From: Candidatus Aalborgicola lynettensis
GTDB taxonomy: Bacteria > Pseudomonadota > Gammaproteobacteria > Burkholderiales > Burkholderiaceae_C
Reading direction: 5' to 3'
NCBI GenBank assembly: GCA_016719405.1
Contig: JADJZE010000001.1
Span: 620,001-684,000 of the forward strand
DNA: 64,000 bases
In this document: positions 35,370 to 45,300 of the stretch, one piece after another
How the letters are laid out: every line of letters begins with the position of its first letter
Position numbering within the stretch: the stretch's first letter is position 1
Position numbers and translations under genes: made by a program
Notes under the pieces: generated by a model
What the model was told of the DNA's origin: nothing
Database searches by the model: none
What the model saw: the letters and a program-made list of their open reading frames with translations, nothing else

Positions 35370-37648
35370 ATGAAGAGTTTGCCCATTGAACACGCCAGCA
35401 CCACGGCGCCCCAGGTGCTGGCGGCCACCGCCCACACCTTGGCGGAGCAGGTGGACGCGCTGGCGCGCGCGCGCCTTTGCCGAACCGCTGCTGGCCAGCG
35501 AAACACTGGACACCGGCGAAAACATACTGGCCCACGCCGACGCCGTGGCCGCCATTCTGAAAACCATTGGTGGCTCGCAGGCCATGCAGGCCGCCAGTTA
35601 CCTGGTGTATGCCTGCGAACACCTGAACAAGCCGCACGAAGTCATCGCCAAGGCCTTTGGCAGCAACTTTGCCGACCTGGCCCTGGAGACCACCAAGCTG
35701 GTGCGGGTGCAGCGCATGGCCCGCCTGGCGCACACCGCTGCCAGCCATGGCGCCGTGCCCATGCCGATGGCGCAAAGTGCCAGCGCACAAACCGAGAGCG
35801 TGCGCAAGATGCTGCTGGCGTTTTCGCGCGATTTGCGCGTGGTCATGCTGCGCCTGGCCTCGCGCCTGCAAACCCTGCGCCACTATGCCGCCACCAAGTC
35901 CCCTGTGCCCGCCGGCCTGGCCAGCGAAGCCCTGCAGGTGTTTGCGCCGCTGGCGAACCGCCTGGGTATTTGGGAAATCAAGTGGGAGATGGAAGACCTG
36001 GCCTTTCGTTTTCTGGAACCCGACACCTACAAACAAGTGGCCAAGCTGCTGGACGAGAAGCGTGCGGAGCGCGAGTTGTCGATGGAGCGGCTGCGCGCCC
36101 GCATGGCGGCCGATCTGGCAGCGCAGGGCATTGCTGCCACCGTGCAGGGGCGGCCCAAACACATCTACAGCATTGTTAAAAAAATGCGCGGCAAGTCGCT
36201 GGATTTTGCGCAGGTGTACGACATTCGCGCACTGCGCATCGTGGTGCCCACGGTGCCGGATTGTTATGCCGCCCTGGGCTGGGTGCACGACCATTTCACC
36301 CCCATTGCCGACGAGTTTGACGACTACATTGCGCGCCCCAAGGCCAATGGCTACCAGTCGCTGCATTCCGTAGGGCGGGGGGGGGGGGGGGGGGGGGGGG
36401 GTGAAGGGGCCTGGCGGCGGGACGGTCGCTCGGCCAACCCATCGAGGTGCAGATTCGCACCCAAGCCATGCACGACCACGCTGAACACGGGGTGGCGGCG
36501 CACTGGGCGTACAAAGAGGCAGGGGTCAAAGGCTATTGCGGCGTGTCGGCCAGTGGGGAATACGACGCCAAAATCGCTGTGCTGCGCCAGTTGCTGGCCT
36601 GGGAGCGGGATTTGTCGGGCGCCCAAATGGGAGCGCAGGGCGCCGGCATTTTTGACGACCGCATTTACGTGCTGACCCCCAATGCCGCCATTGTGGAGTT
36701 GCCCCAGGGCGCCACGGCGGTGGACTTTGCCTACAGCGTGCACACCAACCTGGGCCACCGCTGCCGTGGCGCCAAGGTGGACGGTGCCATGGTGCCGCTC
36801 AATACCCGCTCAAAAACGGGCAAACGGTGGAAGTGTCCACGGTGAAAGAGGGTGGCCCCTCGCGCGACTGGCTCAACCCCGAACTGGGCTTTTTGGCCAG
36901 CCACCGTGCGCGCGCCAAGGTGCGGGCCTGGTTCAATGCACTGGCCATGGGCGAAACGGTGGCCAAGGGGCGCGAGGCGGTGGAAAAACTGCTGCAGCGC
37001 GAAGGCAAAACCGCCATCAAACTCGACGACCTGGCCGCACAACTGGGTTTCAACACCGCCGACGATTTGTTCGAGGTGGTGGGTAAAGACGAGTTTTCGC
37101 TGCGCGCCATTGAGACCGTGCTGCGCCCGCCCGAGCCCGAGCTGCCGCCAGACGAATACCTGCTGCTCAAAAAATCGCGTACGCCCCAACACGCCAGCAA
37201 GGGCGGTGTGCTGGTGGTCGGCGTGGACTCCCTGATGACGCAGTTGGCCAAATGCTGCCGGCCGGCGCCGCCCGACGCGATTTGTGGTTTTGTCACGCGC
37301 GGCAAGGGGGTGAGTGTTCACCGGGCGGATTGCTCCAACCTGGGTAACATGGCGCGGCGCAGCGGCGACCGCGTGATTGAGGTGCAGTGGGGTGGCGCCA
37401 GCGCCGTTGCGGGCAGCGTCTACCCGGTGGACGTGGCAGTGGAGGGCGTTGACCGCCCCGGCATGTTGCGCGATATTCTGGAAGTGTTTGCAAAAGAAAA
37501 AATCCATGTGCTGGCGGTGCAGACGCAGGCGTTGCGCGGTAGGGCGTCCATGACGTTTACCGTCGAGGTGAGTGATTCCGGGCGCCTGCACAAGGTGATG
37601 GCCCAGGTGGGCGAGTTGGGTGGCGTGCGTTCGGCGCGTCGGCGCTAA
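35370..37648 (+). CDS. relA: RelA-type (p)ppGpp synthetase, frame-broken and carrying a 25-G run
   Basis: The stringent-response synthetase makes (p)ppGpp from ATP and GTP/GDP when ribosomes stall. Domains are spread over frames: an N-terminal degenerate HD region (I-L-A-H-A-D-A-V-A-A-I-L, no hydrolase motif), a synthetase domain (Y-D-I-R-A-L-R-I-V-V, D-E-F-D-D-Y-I-A-R-P-K-A-N-G-Y-Q-S-L-H), a TGS domain (D-R-I-Y-V-L-T-P), a Cys/His zinc-finger (C-C-R-P-A-P-P-D-A-I) and a C-terminal ACT domain. E-F-D-D is the ExDD motif of RelA, as opposed to RxKD of SpoT-type enzymes. Breaks occur at the GCGCGC run near 35465, at a run of 25 G within the synthetase domain and near 36815. Probably intact in the cell. 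Confidence 0.88.
36377..36401 (+). repeat. run of 25 consecutive G inside relA
   Basis: A pure G homopolymer lies directly after Y-Q-S-L-H of the synthetase domain, followed by about 30 G-rich bases before the conserved G-Q-P-I-E-V-Q-I-R-T resumes in another frame. Roughly 45 bases are present in excess of the 9 or so residues normally found here. A sequencing or assembly artefact is the simplest explanation. Confidence 0.9.
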
Positions 37649-37719
37649 GTGGTGAAAGGACCGTATATGGCAATCAGGGGCTGGCGTAATCCTCTTCGGA
37701 CATTCAGACAGGTATTTTT

Positions 37720-39142
37720 ATGACCACCGACGCGCCCCTGCCGCCGTCCCTGGTGGCGGCCAATTTGCGCCGTTTGGCAAAGGAGCGCCTCTACATGGGC
37801 TCCCCACCCACCGATCTGGCGCCGCTCTCAAGCGAAGAAGTGCTGCACCTGATGCACGAGTTGCAGGTCAAACAAATCGAGCTGGAAATCCAGAACGAAG
37901 AACTCCAAACCTCCCAGGCCAAAGAAAGGGCCGCCGCACTGCGTTACGCCGAACTGTACGACCTTGCACCGGTGGGGTATGTCACTTTGAACCGCACCGG
38001 CGCCATCAGCCAATCCAATCTGGCAGGGGCGCGGGTGCTGGGCTGCGACCGCACGCGGCTGGCTGGAAAACGCTTTAGCGGTTTTGTGATTGAGGCCGAT
38101 CAGCCGGTGTTTGGCGATTTTTTGCAGCATGTGTTTGACGGCCAGGACCAGCCCAGTTGCGAGGTGCGCCTGCGGTCAGCCGGTGCACCCTGCAGCGTGC
38201 ACATCCACGGCATGCGCAGTGAAGACGGACAGGAATGCCGCATTGTGGTCACCGACATCACCTTGCTGCGCCAAAGCCAGGTGCAACTGCAGGAACTCAA
38301 CGACCACCTGGAGGAGCGGGTGGCCCAGCGCACACTGGAACTGGAGCAATCCGTCGAACGATTGAAGCAGTCGTACAGCGCGCTGGCAAAAAGCGAGGCC
38401 AAGGCCACCTTGAGTACCATGATTGCCAGCGTGTTCCACGAACTGCGCACCCCCGTCAGCATTGGCAAAATGGCGGTCAGCACCTTGAGCGACCAGGCCA
38501 CCGAGACCGGCCACCGGGTCACCACCGGGCAGCTCAAACGCCAGGAATTGCTGCACTTTATCGGCCAGGTCAACGAAGGGGCCGAATTGATCCGCCGCAA
38601 CCTGGAGCGCACGGCCCAGATGCTGGACGATTTTGGGCACATGGCGGTCGACCAGGCCAGCGCGCAGCGCCGTCCCTTCGATTTGGCGGTGGTGGTGGAG
38701 GAGGTGCTGCACTCGCTGCGCCCCAGCCTCAAGCGCAAACCGCAGCGCATTGTGGTGGACGTGGCCCCCGGCATCGCCATGGACAGCCAGCCCGGCCCGC
38801 TGGGCCAAATCATCATCAACCTGGTCAATAACGCCTATTTGCATGCCTTTGACGGCAAACCCGATGGTGTGCTGACCATCAGCGCACGGTCCGACGGGTG
38901 ACGCGGTGGAACTGCGCTTTGTGGACAACGGTGTGGGCATGGGCCCCGAACAATTGACCAAGTTGTTCGAGCCATTTTTCAGCACCAAAATCGGCGGCGG
39001 CGGAACAGGCCTTGGCATGTCGATTGTGAAAAACCTGGTCGTTGAAAAACTCCAGGGCCGCATTGCCGTGGAGTCCACCCTGGGGCAGGGCAGCTGTTTT
39101 GTCATTACGCTGCCGCGTGTGCTGTTGGGGAACGTGGGATAG
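37720..39142 (+). CDS. PAS sensor histidine kinase with one frame break
   Basis: A 473-residue two-component sensor without membrane segments. An N-terminal coiled segment (L-M-H-E-L-Q-V-K-Q-I-E-L-E-I-Q-N-E-E-L) leads into a PAS domain (L-A-P-V-G-Y-V-T-L-N-R-T-G), a second coiled coil and a HisKA-like box with the phospho-acceptor H in V-F-H-E-L-R-T-P-V. The ATPase part has the N-box I-I-I-N-L-V-N-N-A, then D-N-G-V-G-M-G, F-F-S-T-K and G-T-G-L-G-M-S. One extra G in GGG at 38896-38898 causes a stop between N-box and G1 box; removing it joins A-R-S-D-G to D-A-V-E-L-R-F-V-D-N-G. No response regulator is adjacent. Confidence 0.85.
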
Positions 39143-39178
39143 TGTTACCAGGCTATGCCCGCTCGCGTACAGCCTCCC

Positions 39179-39999
39179 ATGATCCGCACCCGCCAACTGC
39201 AATACGCCTACCCCGGCGGTGTCACGCTGACTTTCCCCGATGTGGACGTGCCCCAGGGCGCGGTGCTGTTGCTCAGCGGAGCGTCGGGCTGCGGCAAATC
39301 GACCTGGCTGGCGCTGGTGGCCGCGCTGGTGGCGCCAACCGCCGGTACCTTGACGGTGGCCGGGCAGCCCCTGGATGCTCTTAAAAACATAGCTGCTGAC
39401 GCATGGCGGGCGCGCGCAATCGGCTTTTTACCGCAAAAATTGCACCTGAGCGCCGCACTCACGGTGCAGCAAAACCTGGCGCTGGTGTTTTGGGCCGGTG
39501 GTCAGCCGGAGGATGCGGGCGCATCCACGCCACCTTGCAAACCCTGGGCGTGCAGGACTTGGCCCACCGTAAACCGGGTCAGCTCTCCGGCGGGCAGGCC
39601 CAACGTGTGGCGTTGGCGCGTGCCGTGCTGCGTAAACCCCAGGTCATTTTGGCCGACGAGCCCACCGCCAGCCTGGACGATGCCGCCGCCGCCGACGCGG
39701 TGGGCCTGCTGCTGCAAACCGCCCAGGCGCAGGGCGCCACATTGGTGATCGCCACACACGATGCCCGTGTGGCCACGCTCATTGGGGCCGAAAATAATGG
39801 CGAAATATGCCATTTGCGCTTGTCCAGTGTGCGGGAGCAGCTATCAAATAAGGAGCAATTTCCATCTGGTGCCGTAGCTGCCAATCCTGCAGCTCCCGCT
39901 GCTCCCGCTGCTCCAGCAGCGTCTGCCAATCCTGCCGCCCCGGCCAATCCTGCCGCCATGCAAGTTGTGGCGCCGCCATCGCACGGTGGCACAGCATGA
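39179..39999 (+). CDS. ABC transporter ATP-binding protein (LolD/MacB type), one frame break, extended C-terminus
   Basis: An ATPase subunit of a MacB/LolCDE-type exporter. Walker A is G-A-S-G-C-G-K-S-T; the Q-loop region is G-F-L-P-Q-K. After a frame break near 39520 the signature L-S-G-G-Q-A-Q-R-V-A-L-A-R-A, Walker B V-I-L-A-D-E-P-T-A-S-L-D-D and the H-loop A-T-H-D-A-R follow. The break sits between E-D-A-G-A and H-A-T-L-Q-T-L. The normal protein would end soon after V-A-T-L-I-G-A-E. Here it runs on through a translated inverted copy of the dispersed repeat (L-R-L-S-S-V-R-E-Q-L-S-N-K) and an Ala/Pro/Asn-rich tail. The stop overlaps the start of the permease gene (ATGA). Confidence 0.85.
39374..39422 (+). 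repeat. dispersed two-hairpin element, eroded copy inside the ABC ATPase gene
   Basis: ATGCTCTTAAAAACATAGCTGC resembles the left half of the element. It is read in frame as D-A-L-K-N-I-A-A-D-A. It lies in the variable loop before the Q-loop. Low certainty. Confidence 0.3.
39802..39861 (-). repeat. dispersed two-hairpin element, copy 4 (inverted, inside coding sequence)
   Basis: Read on the minus strand: AATTGCTCCTTATTTGATAGC, then TGCTCCCGC, a short loop and AAGCGCAAATGGCATATTT. It matches copy 3 over nearly its whole length. It lies within the 3' part of the ABC ATPase gene and is translated in frame, directly before a low-complexity Ala/Pro tail. Confidence 0.75.
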
Positions 40000-41207
40000 A
40001 TACGCTCGCGTTGGCCTGGCGCTACCTGTGGTCACGCCCCATGGCTGCCGCACTCAACCTGCTGCTGCTCAGCCTGGGCCTGGCCTCCATTACCTTTTTG
40101 ATGCTGGTGGGCCACCAGCTCAACAAAGCCTTTGAGCGCGACCTGGCCGGTATTGACGTGGTGGTGGGCGCCAAAGGCAGCCCCATGCAGCTCATTCTCT
40201 CGGGGGTGTTCCACATCGATGTTCCACCGGGCAACGTGCCGCTCAAAGCCGTGCGCGCGCTGGAACAACACCCTATGGTGGACAGCGTCATCCCCATCAG
40301 CCTGGGCGACAACCTGGGCGGTTTTCGCATTGTGGGCACCTCGCACGCCTACATTCGCCACTACGGGGCCACCTTGGCCCAGGGCCGCTTGTGGGATGCA
40401 CCCATGCAGGTGGTGGTAGGCGCCACGGCCGCGCACAAGCTGGGACTGGCGCTGGGCACTACCTTTACCGGCGCGCATGGTTTGGGCGCGGGCGGGCACG
40501 CTCATGGTGACAGTGCGTATGTGGTGACCGGCATTCTGGCCCTCAGTGGCAGCGTGCTGGACCGCCTGATTTTGACCGACACCGCTTCGGTCTGGCAGGT
40601 GCATGAAGACTACACAGCCTCCGCCGATGACAGTGCCGAAGACCGCAAAGTGATGGAAGACGAGCGCGAAGTCACCCTGGCCCTCGTCCGCTACAAAACC
40701 CCCCTAGCGGCCCTGAGTTTTCCACGCTTTATTAACACCCGCACCGAGATGCAGGCCGCAGCCCCCGCGCTGGAAATTACCCGCCTGCTCAATATGCTGG
40801 GCGTCGGCACGGATGTGCTGCGCGCCTTTGCCGGTGTGCTGCTGCTCACCGCAGGTTTGAGCGTATTCATCGCCCTGTGGAGCGCGGTGCGCGAGCGCAG
40901 TGGCGATCTGGCCTTGCTGCGTATGCTGGGTGCGCCGCCGGCGCGCGTGGCGGCGCTGCTGCAGTGCGAGGCGCTGTGGCTGGGTGTGCTGGCATCTGTC
41001 TTGGGGCTGCTGCTGGGGCAGGGCTTTGCCGCTGGCTTGGGCTGGATGCTCAAGCTGGACAACTCCTTGCTCATTGGCGGCATGGCCTGGCCGAGTGCGC
41101 TGGCAGGGGTGCCTTGCCTGGCACTGGGGGTGTCGCTGGCGTCGGCTTTGCTGCCGACTTTTGCCGCCTACCGTGTGGGTGTGCTCAGTCTGTTGCAGAC
41201 CCGTTGA
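39996..41207 (+). CDS. FtsX-like ABC transporter permease
   Basis: A 403-residue permease with an N-terminal membrane helix (A-L-N-L-L-L-L-S-L-G-L-A-S-I-T-F), a large periplasmic domain and three C-terminal helices containing the FtsX core (L-R-A-F-A-G-V-L-L-L-T-A-G-L-S-V-F-I-A-L-W-S-A-V-R-E-R-S-G-D-L in two pieces around residue 280). This is the MacB/LolC architecture: such complexes move substrates out of the inner membrane or periplasm rather than across two membranes. The periplasmic part has a Gly/His-rich loop G-A-H-G-L-G-A-G-G-H-A-H-G that could bind a metal. It overlaps the ATPase gene by 4 bp. The cargo is unknown. Confidence 0.85.
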   Translation: MNTLALAWRYLWSRPMAAALNLLLLSLGLASITFLMLVGHQLNKAFERDLAGIDVVVGAKGSPMQLILSGVFHIDVPPGNVPLKAVRALEQHPMVDSVIPISLGDNLGGFRIVGTSHAYIRHYGATLAQGRLWDAPMQVVVGATAAHKLGLALGTTFTGAHGLGAGGHAHGDSAYVVTGILALSGSVLDRLILTDTASVWQVHEDYTASADDSAEDRKVMEDEREVTLALVRYKTPLAALSFPRFINTRTEMQAAAPALEITRLLNMLGVGTDVLRAFAGVLLLTAGLSVFIALWSAVRERSGDLALLRMLGAPPARVAALLQCEALWLGVLASVLGLLLGQGFAAGLGWMLKLDNSLLIGGMAWPSALAGVPCLALGVSLASALLPTFAAYRVGVLSLLQTR

Positions 41208-41237
41208 TTCCGCATTTTTACAACCCAAGGAAAATTC

Positions 41238-41480
41238 ATGAAAAAAACCCTTTTTGCGCTCGTCCTGCTTGCACAAGCTGCTACTTATTCAATAGCAGCT
41301 GAAAGCGACAAAGAAGCCAAGGAAGACATCGCCAAGCACCGCGCCATGGCCGCCGCGCACGAGGCCGCCGCACAGTGCCGCGAAGCGGGTAAAGGCGAGG
41401 ATGTGTGCAACAAGGAACTGCAGGCCGCCTGCAAGGGCATTGCGATTGGCAAGTTTTGCGGCATGAAGCACGGGCATTGA
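41238..41480 (+). CDS. small exported Cys-containing protein of unknown function
   Basis: An 80-residue protein with a signal peptide (M-K-K-T-L-F-A-L-V-L-L-A-Q-A-A) and a short mature part containing four Cys (Q-C-R-E-A, D-V-C-N-K, A-A-C-K-G, K-F-C-G-M) and ending M-K-H-G-H. Four cysteines in a periplasmic protein suggest two disulfides or a metal site. The start is supported by AAGGAAAATTC before the ATG. It follows the permease gene by 30 bp and is probably in the same transcript, so it may be an accessory subunit of that exporter. I do not recognise a named family. Part of the signal-peptide coding region resembles an inverted piece of the dispersed repeat. Confidence 0.7.
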   Translation: MKKTLFALVLLAQAATYSIAAESDKEAKEDIAKHRAMAAAHEAAAQCREAGKGEDVCNKELQAACKGIAIGKFCGMKHGH

Positions 41481-41545
41481 GTGCATGGAGATTGTTGGCA
41501 GCCGCAATAGCTGTGCAAGAATGCGAGTCAACCAGGAGGGTGCGT

Positions 41546-42163
41546 ATGAAACAGTGGGTGTGGATGGTGGCGTTGGTGGGGGCTTGTACGGCCAGTCAGG
41601 CGCAAACGGTGGCCCCAAGCCCCTGGCGGTTTTTTGCCGGTGGTGGCATGGCCAGTGGCGGGGATACGATTTTTTCGGGAACCATCACCACCGATGGCAC
41701 CACCCAGGTGGTGCCGTTCCAGGTGACGCCCGGAGGGCCCAAGTTCCGCCTGGGGGGAGACTACCGCTTGGGCGAACGCATCACCGTACAGGGTTCGGTG
41801 GGCATGTCTACTTCCGACCCGATGGGTTACAACGGTAGCCTCACATTTGCCAACAACCCGGTCGAACTGCTGGTTTTTGCGAATCTGACCGATGCCCTGC
41901 GTGCGGGCCTTGGGGTGCGCCAATCGTTTGCCCGAATGGCCGCTACCGGCAAAGTTGAATCGTGGCCCGGCGTGGGCCGATACGAGAGCAACCCGGCCGG
42001 TGTGGCCGAGGTGCAGTACCTGTTTTCCACCGACGATAGCAAACCGGCCCACAGCCGCCCCCAGTTTGGGCTGAGCGTGCGCGGGGTGAACGAGACCTTT
42101 ACCCATCATTCCGAAAGTTTCAGCGGCAACCATTACGAACTGGGGCTGGTGCTGTACTACTGA
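41546..42163 (+). CDS. predicted outer-membrane beta-barrel protein
   Basis: A 205-residue protein with a strong signal peptide (M-K-Q-W-V-W-M-V-A-L-V-G-A, cleavage after S-Q-A). The mature part alternates polar and hydrophobic residues with many Gly and aromatic residues (K-F-R-L-G-G-D-Y-R-L-G-E-R-I-T-V-Q), as in eight-stranded outer-membrane barrels, and ends E-L-G-L-V-L-Y-Y with the terminal aromatic residue that the assembly machinery recognises. An AGGAGGG ribosome site precedes the ATG by 6 bp, which decides the start. Function unknown. It follows the small Cys protein by 65 bp and may belong to the same transcription unit. Confidence 0.72.
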   Translation: MKQWVWMVALVGACTASQAQTVAPSPWRFFAGGGMASGGDTIFSGTITTDGTTQVVPFQVTPGGPKFRLGGDYRLGERITVQGSVGMSTSDPMGYNGSLTFANNPVELLVFANLTDALRAGLGVRQSFARMAATGKVESWPGVGRYESNPAGVAEVQYLFSTDDSKPAHSRPQFGLSVRGVNETFTHHSESFSGNHYELGLVLYY

Positions 42164-42174
42164 AGCATGCGCGC

Positions 42175-42233
42175 GCAATGCTATTTAATTTGTAGCATTG
42201 TGCGCTTGCCAGACGGGCGCAAAGCGGGTTTTT
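42175..42233 (+). repeat. dispersed two-hairpin element, copy 5
   Basis: AATGCTATTTAATTTGTAGC, then ATTGTGCGC, a 9-nt loop, GGCGCAAAGCGG and a T-run. It lies in the gap between the outer-membrane protein gene and dnaE. The T-run after the second hairpin could let it act as a terminator for the upstream transcript. Confidence 0.65.
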
Positions 42234-42317
42234 GTGCCGAAATTTCGCGCCCCTGTGCGCCCCGCTGCGGGCCGCCGCGCTGCCAGGTAGGGGCTTTGCG
42301 GCCCCTACAATCCCCGC

Positions 42318-45300
42318 ATGTTTATCCATCTGCGCCTGCACACCGAGTTTTCCGTTGTTGACGGAACCAACCGTATCGACGACACCATTGCTGCTGCGGT
42401 GGCCGATGGCCAGCCGGCCATTGCCATTACCGACCTGAGCAACCTGTTTGGCGCCATCAAGTTTTACAAACAGGCACGCGCCAAGGGCACCAAACCCATC
42501 ATCGGCGCCGAGATTTTTCTGGAAGGCCTGGGTGGGGACCTGACGGCCCTGTCGCGCATGGTGCTGCTGGTGCAAAACAAGCAGGGTTATTTGAACCTGT
42601 CGGAAATTCTGGCCCGGGCCTACACACAAAACGTGGTGAAAAACCAGGCCGTGGTCAAACTGGCGTGGCTGCAAGAGCTGGGCGAGGGGCTGATATGCCT
42701 GTCTGGCGCGCAAGCCGGCGCCTTGGGGCAAGCGCTGGTGCAGGGGGATTCTGCACGGGCGGCCGATGTGGCTTTGCGCCTGGCCAGTCTGTTCCCCCAC
42801 CGCTTTTATATTGAGTTGCAGCGCGCCGGGCGCACCGACGACGAGGCCCATGTGATGGCCGCTGTGCAATTGGCCGCGCGCCTGCAGTTGCCGGTGGTGG
42901 CCACGCACCCGGTGCAGTTTGGCGCGCCCGACGATTACGAGGCCCACGAGGCCCGTATTTGCATTGCCGACGGCGACATTCTGAGCAACCCCAAACGCGT
43001 GCGCAAATACACGCGCGAGCAGTATTTCAAAACCCGTGCGCAGATGGAAGCCTTGTTTGCCGATATTCCCTCGGCCATTGCCAACACGCTGGAAATTGCC
43101 AAGCGCTGCAGCCTGACGCTGGTGCTGGGCAAACCGCAGTTGCCCGACTTTCCCACGCCGCTGGTGGACGGTGTGCGCATGACGCCCGAGGAGTACTTTC
43201 GCTATGCCTCGCACGGGGACTCAAGGAGCGCATGGCGCACCTGTACCCGGATGCAGCCGAGCGTGAGAAGCGCATGCCCGAGTACCTGGAGCGGCTGGAG
43301 TTTGAGCTGGCCACCATTTTGAAGATGGGTTTTCCAGGCTATTTTTTGATCGTGGGCGACTTCATCAACTGGGCCAAAAACAACGGCTGCCCGGTGGGGC
43401 CGGGGCGCGGCTCCGGTGCGGGTTCGCTGGTGGCCTATGCGCTCAACATCACCGATCTGGACCCCATTCGCTACAAACTGCTGTTCGAGCGGTTTTTGAA
43501 CCCCGAGCGGGTGTCCATGCCCGACTTTGACATCGATTTCTGCCAGACCAACCGCAACCTGGTGATCGACTATGTGAAAGCCAAGTACGGCAAAGACGCC
43601 GTGAGCCAGATTGCCACCTTTGGCACCATGGCTGCGCGCGGTGTGGTGCGCGATGTGGGCCGCGTGCTGGACATGAGTTATGGCTTTTGCGACGGCATCA
43701 GCAAACTCATTCCCAATAAGCCGGGCACCAACGTCACCCTGCAACTGCCACCTACGGACGGCAAAAAGAGCGACAAATATGTGTACGCCAGCGAGGCAGA
43801 GCCCGAGCTGGCCCGCCGGGAGGCCGAGGAGGAAGACGTTAAAACCTTGCTGGAGCTGGCCCGCAAGCTGGAGGGCATGACGCGCAACATCGGCATGCAC
43901 GCCGGCGGTGTGTTGATAGCACCGGGCAAGCTGACCGACTTTTGCCCGCTGTACCAGCAGCCCGGCAGCGAGTCGGCGGTCAGCCAGTACGACAAGGATG
44001 ACGTGGAGGCCATTGGCCTGGTCAAGTTCGACTTTTTGGGCCTGGCCACGCTCACCATTCTGGAGATTGCTGCCGAGTTCATCCGCAAACGCCACCCGGG
44101 GCAGGAAAAGTTTGCCTACGAAAACCTGCCGCTCGACGATCGCAAGGTGTACCAGCTGTTTACCGAGGGCAAGACCGAAGCGGTGTTCCAGTTTGAAAGT
44201 ATTGGCATGCAGCGCATGCTGAAAGATGCCAAGCCCAGCCGCCTGGAAGACTTGATCGCCTTGAACGCCTTGTACCGCCCCGGGCCCATGGACTTGATTC
44301 CGAGCTTTGTGGCCCGCAAACACGGCAAAGAGGTGGTGGAGTACCCGCATCCGGCGGTGGCTGACATGCTCTCCGAGACCTACGGCATCATGGTCTACCA
44401 AGAGCAGGTGATGCAAACCGCGCAGATACTGGGCGGCTACACCCTGGGTGGTGCCGACATGCTGCGCCGGGCCATGGGCAAGAAAAAAGCCGAAGAAATG
44501 GCCGAGCACCGCGATAAATTCCGCGCCGGCGCCATGGCCACCCACGGCATTGCGCAAGACAAAGCCGACGAAATATTCGACCTGATGGAGAAGTTTGCGG
44601 GCTACGGCTTCAACAAGTCGCACGCTGCCGCCTACTCGCTCTTGGCCTACCACACGGCCTGGATCAAGGTGCATTACACGGCCGAGTTCTTCTGCGGCAA
44701 CATGACCGTGGAAATGGACAACACCGACAAGCTCAAGGTCTTGTTTGAAGACGCCCAAAAGATGGGCCTGGCGTTTGAGCCACCCAACATCAACCGCGGG
44801 CGTTACCGCTTTGAGCCCATCTCCAACAAAGAAATTCGTTATGGCCTGGGCGCCGTCAAAGGCACGGGTGAGCAGGCCATTGTGGCCATAGTGGCGGCAC
44901 GCGAAGGGCAGGGCCCCACGGGCGAGGCCGGGCCGTTTACCAGCCTGTTTGATTTTGCCCGCCGGGTAGACCGCGCGCGCCTGAACAAGCGCTGCGTGGA
45001 GGCGCTCATCAAAGCCGGTGCGTTTGACACCCTGCAACTCAACCGCGCCGCACTGGTGGCCAGCATTGACCGGGCTTTTGACTTTGCCGCCGCCTCAGCC
45101 GCCAACGCCAACCAGGTGGGGCTGTTTGACATGGGCGGTGAAGACGACCATGGCTCCAGCACCCAGGAGCCCGATTTGGTGGAGGTGCTGCCCTGGGGCG
45201 TAAAAGAGCGCCTGACCCAGGAAAAGACCGCCCTGGGTTTTTACCTGTCGGGCCACCTGTTTGACGAAGTGGAGCTGGAGGTGCGCCGTTTTGCCAAACG

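Noticed and set aside
36377..36401. Phase-variable contingency tract switching relA
   Set aside because: Conserved residues are missing on both sides of the G run and other essential genes in the window also have indels, so an artefact is more likely; kept only as a low-probability alternative.
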